From NCBI GenBank assembly GCA_900544195.1, contig UQUJ01000093.1, positions 1-7,772 on the forward strand: a stretch of 7,772 bases of DNA, in the 5' to 3' direction. Each line of letters opens with the position of its first letter. Position 1 is the first letter of the stretch. Shown one piece after another: positions 6,424 to 7,772 of the stretch. Position numbers and translations under genes: made by a program. The notes under the pieces were generated by a model. That model was not told the origin of the DNA and did no database searches. It worked only from the letters and a program-made list of their open reading frames with translations. Origin of the DNA: an uncultured Alistipes sp. Lineage in GTDB: Bacteria > Bacteroidota > Bacteroidia > Bacteroidales > UBA932.

Positions 6424-7347
6424 TATGTAGTCACCTCCTCCCAGCCACGTGATGTCATCAACAATCTGGGCGTATATGTTCAGCAACAGGGCACAACCTG
6501 CAGATTCTCCGGCCCCGCCGCCTGGGTAGTCCTCACCCCCATCGAACAGAGCATCAAGCGAAAGATCGAAAGCATCGGGAAACCGCTGAGGGACTGGGAT
6601 ATAAATATCTTTAGAGGTGTTCTTACCGGCTACAATGGTGCCTTTATAATCACAACCGAAAGGCGCGACGAGATCCTTTCAAACTGTAAGTCCGAGGAAG
6701 AACGCCAAAGAACGGAGGCGATCATTAGGCCAATTTTGAGAGGCCGCGACATCAAGCGCTACTCCTACGACTGGGCCGGACTGTGGTTGATTTGGATTCC
6801 GTGGCACTTCCCGCTCCATCTTGACTCCAGCATTCAAGGTTCGTCAGCCGAAGCCGAGCAAGCGTTTATGGACCAATATCCATCTGTTTATCAGCACCTT
6901 TTACTCTACAAACCCCAGCTATCTGCAAGGAACAAGGCCGAGACTGGCATCCGCTACGAATGGTATGCCCTGCAAAGGTGGGGCGCCAACTATTCGGACG
7001 ACTTTTCTCAGCCGAAAATAATGTATCCAAATATGACCAAGTTTATTCCTTTTAATTATGACGAGAAGGGGTTCTATCAAAATGACAAATCTTTTATGAT
7101 AACAGGGAATCACTTGGCATATCTGACAGCATTTTTGAATTCATCACTTTTCAAATTCTGCTTCCTTGACAATTTCCCGGAATTGCAAGGAGGAACACGG
7201 GAATTGAGGAAAATATTTTTTGACAAGATTCCGGTTCTGAATGTATCGGATGATGTCAATGATGAATTTAAGGTGCTTGTAAATGAAATTCAAACTAAAT
7301 ATTCAAAAGAGAATGCTGCACTCGTAAAAGTAGACACGGAGGGGTAG
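6424..7347 (+). pseudogene. 5'-truncated type II (Eco57I/TaqI-like) restriction-modification enzyme, C-terminal fragment
   Basis: The frame is open from just after a TAA at 6421-6423 to the stop at 7345-7347 (307 codons). The recognisable sequence starts at once: VYVQQQGTTCRFSG, AWVVLTPIEQSIKRKIESIG, DWDINIFRGVLTGYN, TTERRDEILSNC and RPILRGRDIKRY. The target-recognition part follows: DDFSQPKIMYPNMTKF, NHLAYLTAFLNSSLFKFCFL and FPELQGGTREL..FFDKIPV. These are the C-terminal and TaqI-like specificity portions of large combined methylase/restriction proteins of about 1000 residues. The N-terminal nuclease and methylase motifs are absent. The first ATG in frame is 6736, inside conserved sequence, so it is not a natural start. 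The left edge abuts the CAGGTG dyads and the right end is followed almost directly by an IS3-type element. Base composition turns markedly AT-rich from about 7015, within the specificity region. Confidence 0.85.
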
Positions 7348-7384
7348 AAAAAGATTGAATGAGTTATCTTTGTAGTTGAGTTCA

Positions 7385-7437
7385 GGTCGTTGGGCCTGGA
7401 GGGAGGGGCGGAGCCCCGACCGGAAGGCCCAACGACC
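7385..7437 (+). promoter_or_regulatory. Strong hairpin in the IS leader
   Basis: GGTCGTTGGGCCT (7385-7397) pairs perfectly with AGGCCCAACGACC (7425-7437). Inside, GGGGC (7405-7409) pairs with GCCCC (7413-7417) around a GGA loop. Placed 57 bp before the orfA start, it could stop read-through transcription from outside or hide the translation start, as leader structures do in some other insertion sequences. It could also be part of the transposase binding region. Confidence 0.7.
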
Positions 7438-7494
7438 GGCGCGGCCCGGAGATCCCCCATTCAACCCGCTTCTACCAGGAAGAAGAAACTTTTT

Positions 7495-7772
7495 ATGGCA
7501 AAACACTTGAATCCTCTTGAAAAAGAGTTCCTGATCCGCCAGTACAGGAGTAATCAGCGGATCTCAATCAAAGACTTCTGCGCGGTTAACGTCATTACCG
7601 GCAACTCGCTGAAGAAGTGGATGAAACAGTACGACGAAGGCGGCCTGGAAGGCCTGGCCCGCGCCGATGCTGAAATCCAAAACGTGCTTCCGGAAGGCGT
7701 AGACCGCACGGAAGAGTCCTACAAGCGCGAAATCCTGAAGCTCCGCATAGAGAATGAACGGCTAAAAAAAAG
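7495..7772 (+). CDS. IS3-family transposase OrfA (partial, 3' end beyond window)
   Basis: ATG at 7495, preceded by AGGAAGAAG about 10 bp upstream, opens MAKHLNPLEKEFLIRQYRSN. A helix-turn-helix follows (RISIKDFCAVNVITGNSLKK, about residues 22-41), then WMKQYDEGGLEGLARAD, the typical OrfA junction motif, and a C-terminal leucine-zipper-like stretch EILKLRIENERLKK (about 79-92). OrfA binds the element's ends; together with OrfB (DDE integrase, outside the window) made by frameshifting it forms the active transposase. Ninety-two codons are visible, near the full length for the shorter OrfA groups. Confidence 0.88.
   Translation, partial: MAKHLNPLEKEFLIRQYRSNQRISIKDFCAVNVITGNSLKKWMKQYDEGGLEGLARADAEIQNVLPEGVDRTEESYKREILKLRIENERLKK
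7764..7772 (+). promoter_or_regulatory. A8G slippery run, likely programmed -1 frameshift site
   Basis: Eight A residues followed by G lie in the orfA frame as A AAA AAA AG, the arrangement used by IS3-family elements to shift -1 and make the OrfAB fusion. The downstream stimulatory structure and orfB fall outside the window. Confidence 0.6.

Larger units (their letters stand above)
7353..7772 (+). mobile_element. IS3-family insertion sequence, left part (runs off the window)
   Basis: An orfA-type transposase gene begins at 7495 and a conserved-looking leader with a strong hairpin precedes it, right after the truncated restriction-modification gene. The left terminal inverted repeat could not be fixed without the right end; the element probably starts within 7350-7385. 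GC content rises sharply relative to the AT-rich end of the neighbouring gene, marking the junction. Confidence 0.7.

Noticed and set aside
6373..6680. Minus-strand open frame with a very protein-like end (NIYAQIVDDITWLGGGDYIL then FDNMAIIQEIDYIST)
   Set aside because: It is antisense to the clearly conserved restriction-modification coding sequence, has no start codon at its 5' end, and begins after a stop in the same antisense frame. A shadow frame is the simplest reading, although it does continue a little past the plus-strand junction.

Overview
The window looks like a piece of a Bacteroidales genome, probably a gut or oral lineage near Prevotella or Bacteroides. The signs are an HtpG of Bacteroidetes type, a serine recombinase very like the Bacteroides Mpi master invertase, a remnant of a GH31 lipoprotein glycosidase of the kind found in polysaccharide-utilisation loci, and candidate promoters resembling the Bacteroidetes TTTG / TAnnTTTG pattern rather than sigma70 boxes. 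No rRNA, tRNA or multi-repeat CRISPR array was seen.

Left part (1-1841), read on the minus strand: two decayed genes. The first (60-830) keeps the lipoprotein signal, the N-terminal domain and part of the C-terminal region of a GH31 glycosidase, but the middle is deleted. Its 5' part also carries an exact 35-bp duplication separated by 34 bp of unrelated AT-rich DNA. The second (1213-1661) is a frameshifted, 3'-truncated gene for a protein with an IDHHN motif.

Centre (1842-5768), all on the minus strand: three intact genes. They are a VanX-family M15 dipeptidase, the chaperone htpG, and an Mpi-like DNA invertase just upstream of htpG. The 519 bp between the dipeptidase and htpG hold two palindromes. 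One is a near-perfect 29-bp-arm hairpin beside the htpG stop codon.

Right part (5769-7772): a repeat-rich gap upstream of the invertase with a 52-bp minisatellite (about 3.5 copies) and a cluster of CAGGTG dyads. These run directly into a 5'-truncated C-terminal piece of an Eco57I/TaqI-type restriction-modification enzyme on the plus strand. The window ends inside an IS3-family element, at the A8G run expected for its orfA/orfB frameshift, and that element has a strong hairpin in its leader.

Overall, housekeeping htpG sits in a neighbourhood of degraded accessory genes, small repeats and recombination genes. The most unusual signal is the 35-34-35 bp repeat-insert-repeat inside the GH31 remnant. 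Its geometry is that of a one-spacer CRISPR unit made by off-target spacer integration, which is only a hypothesis here.
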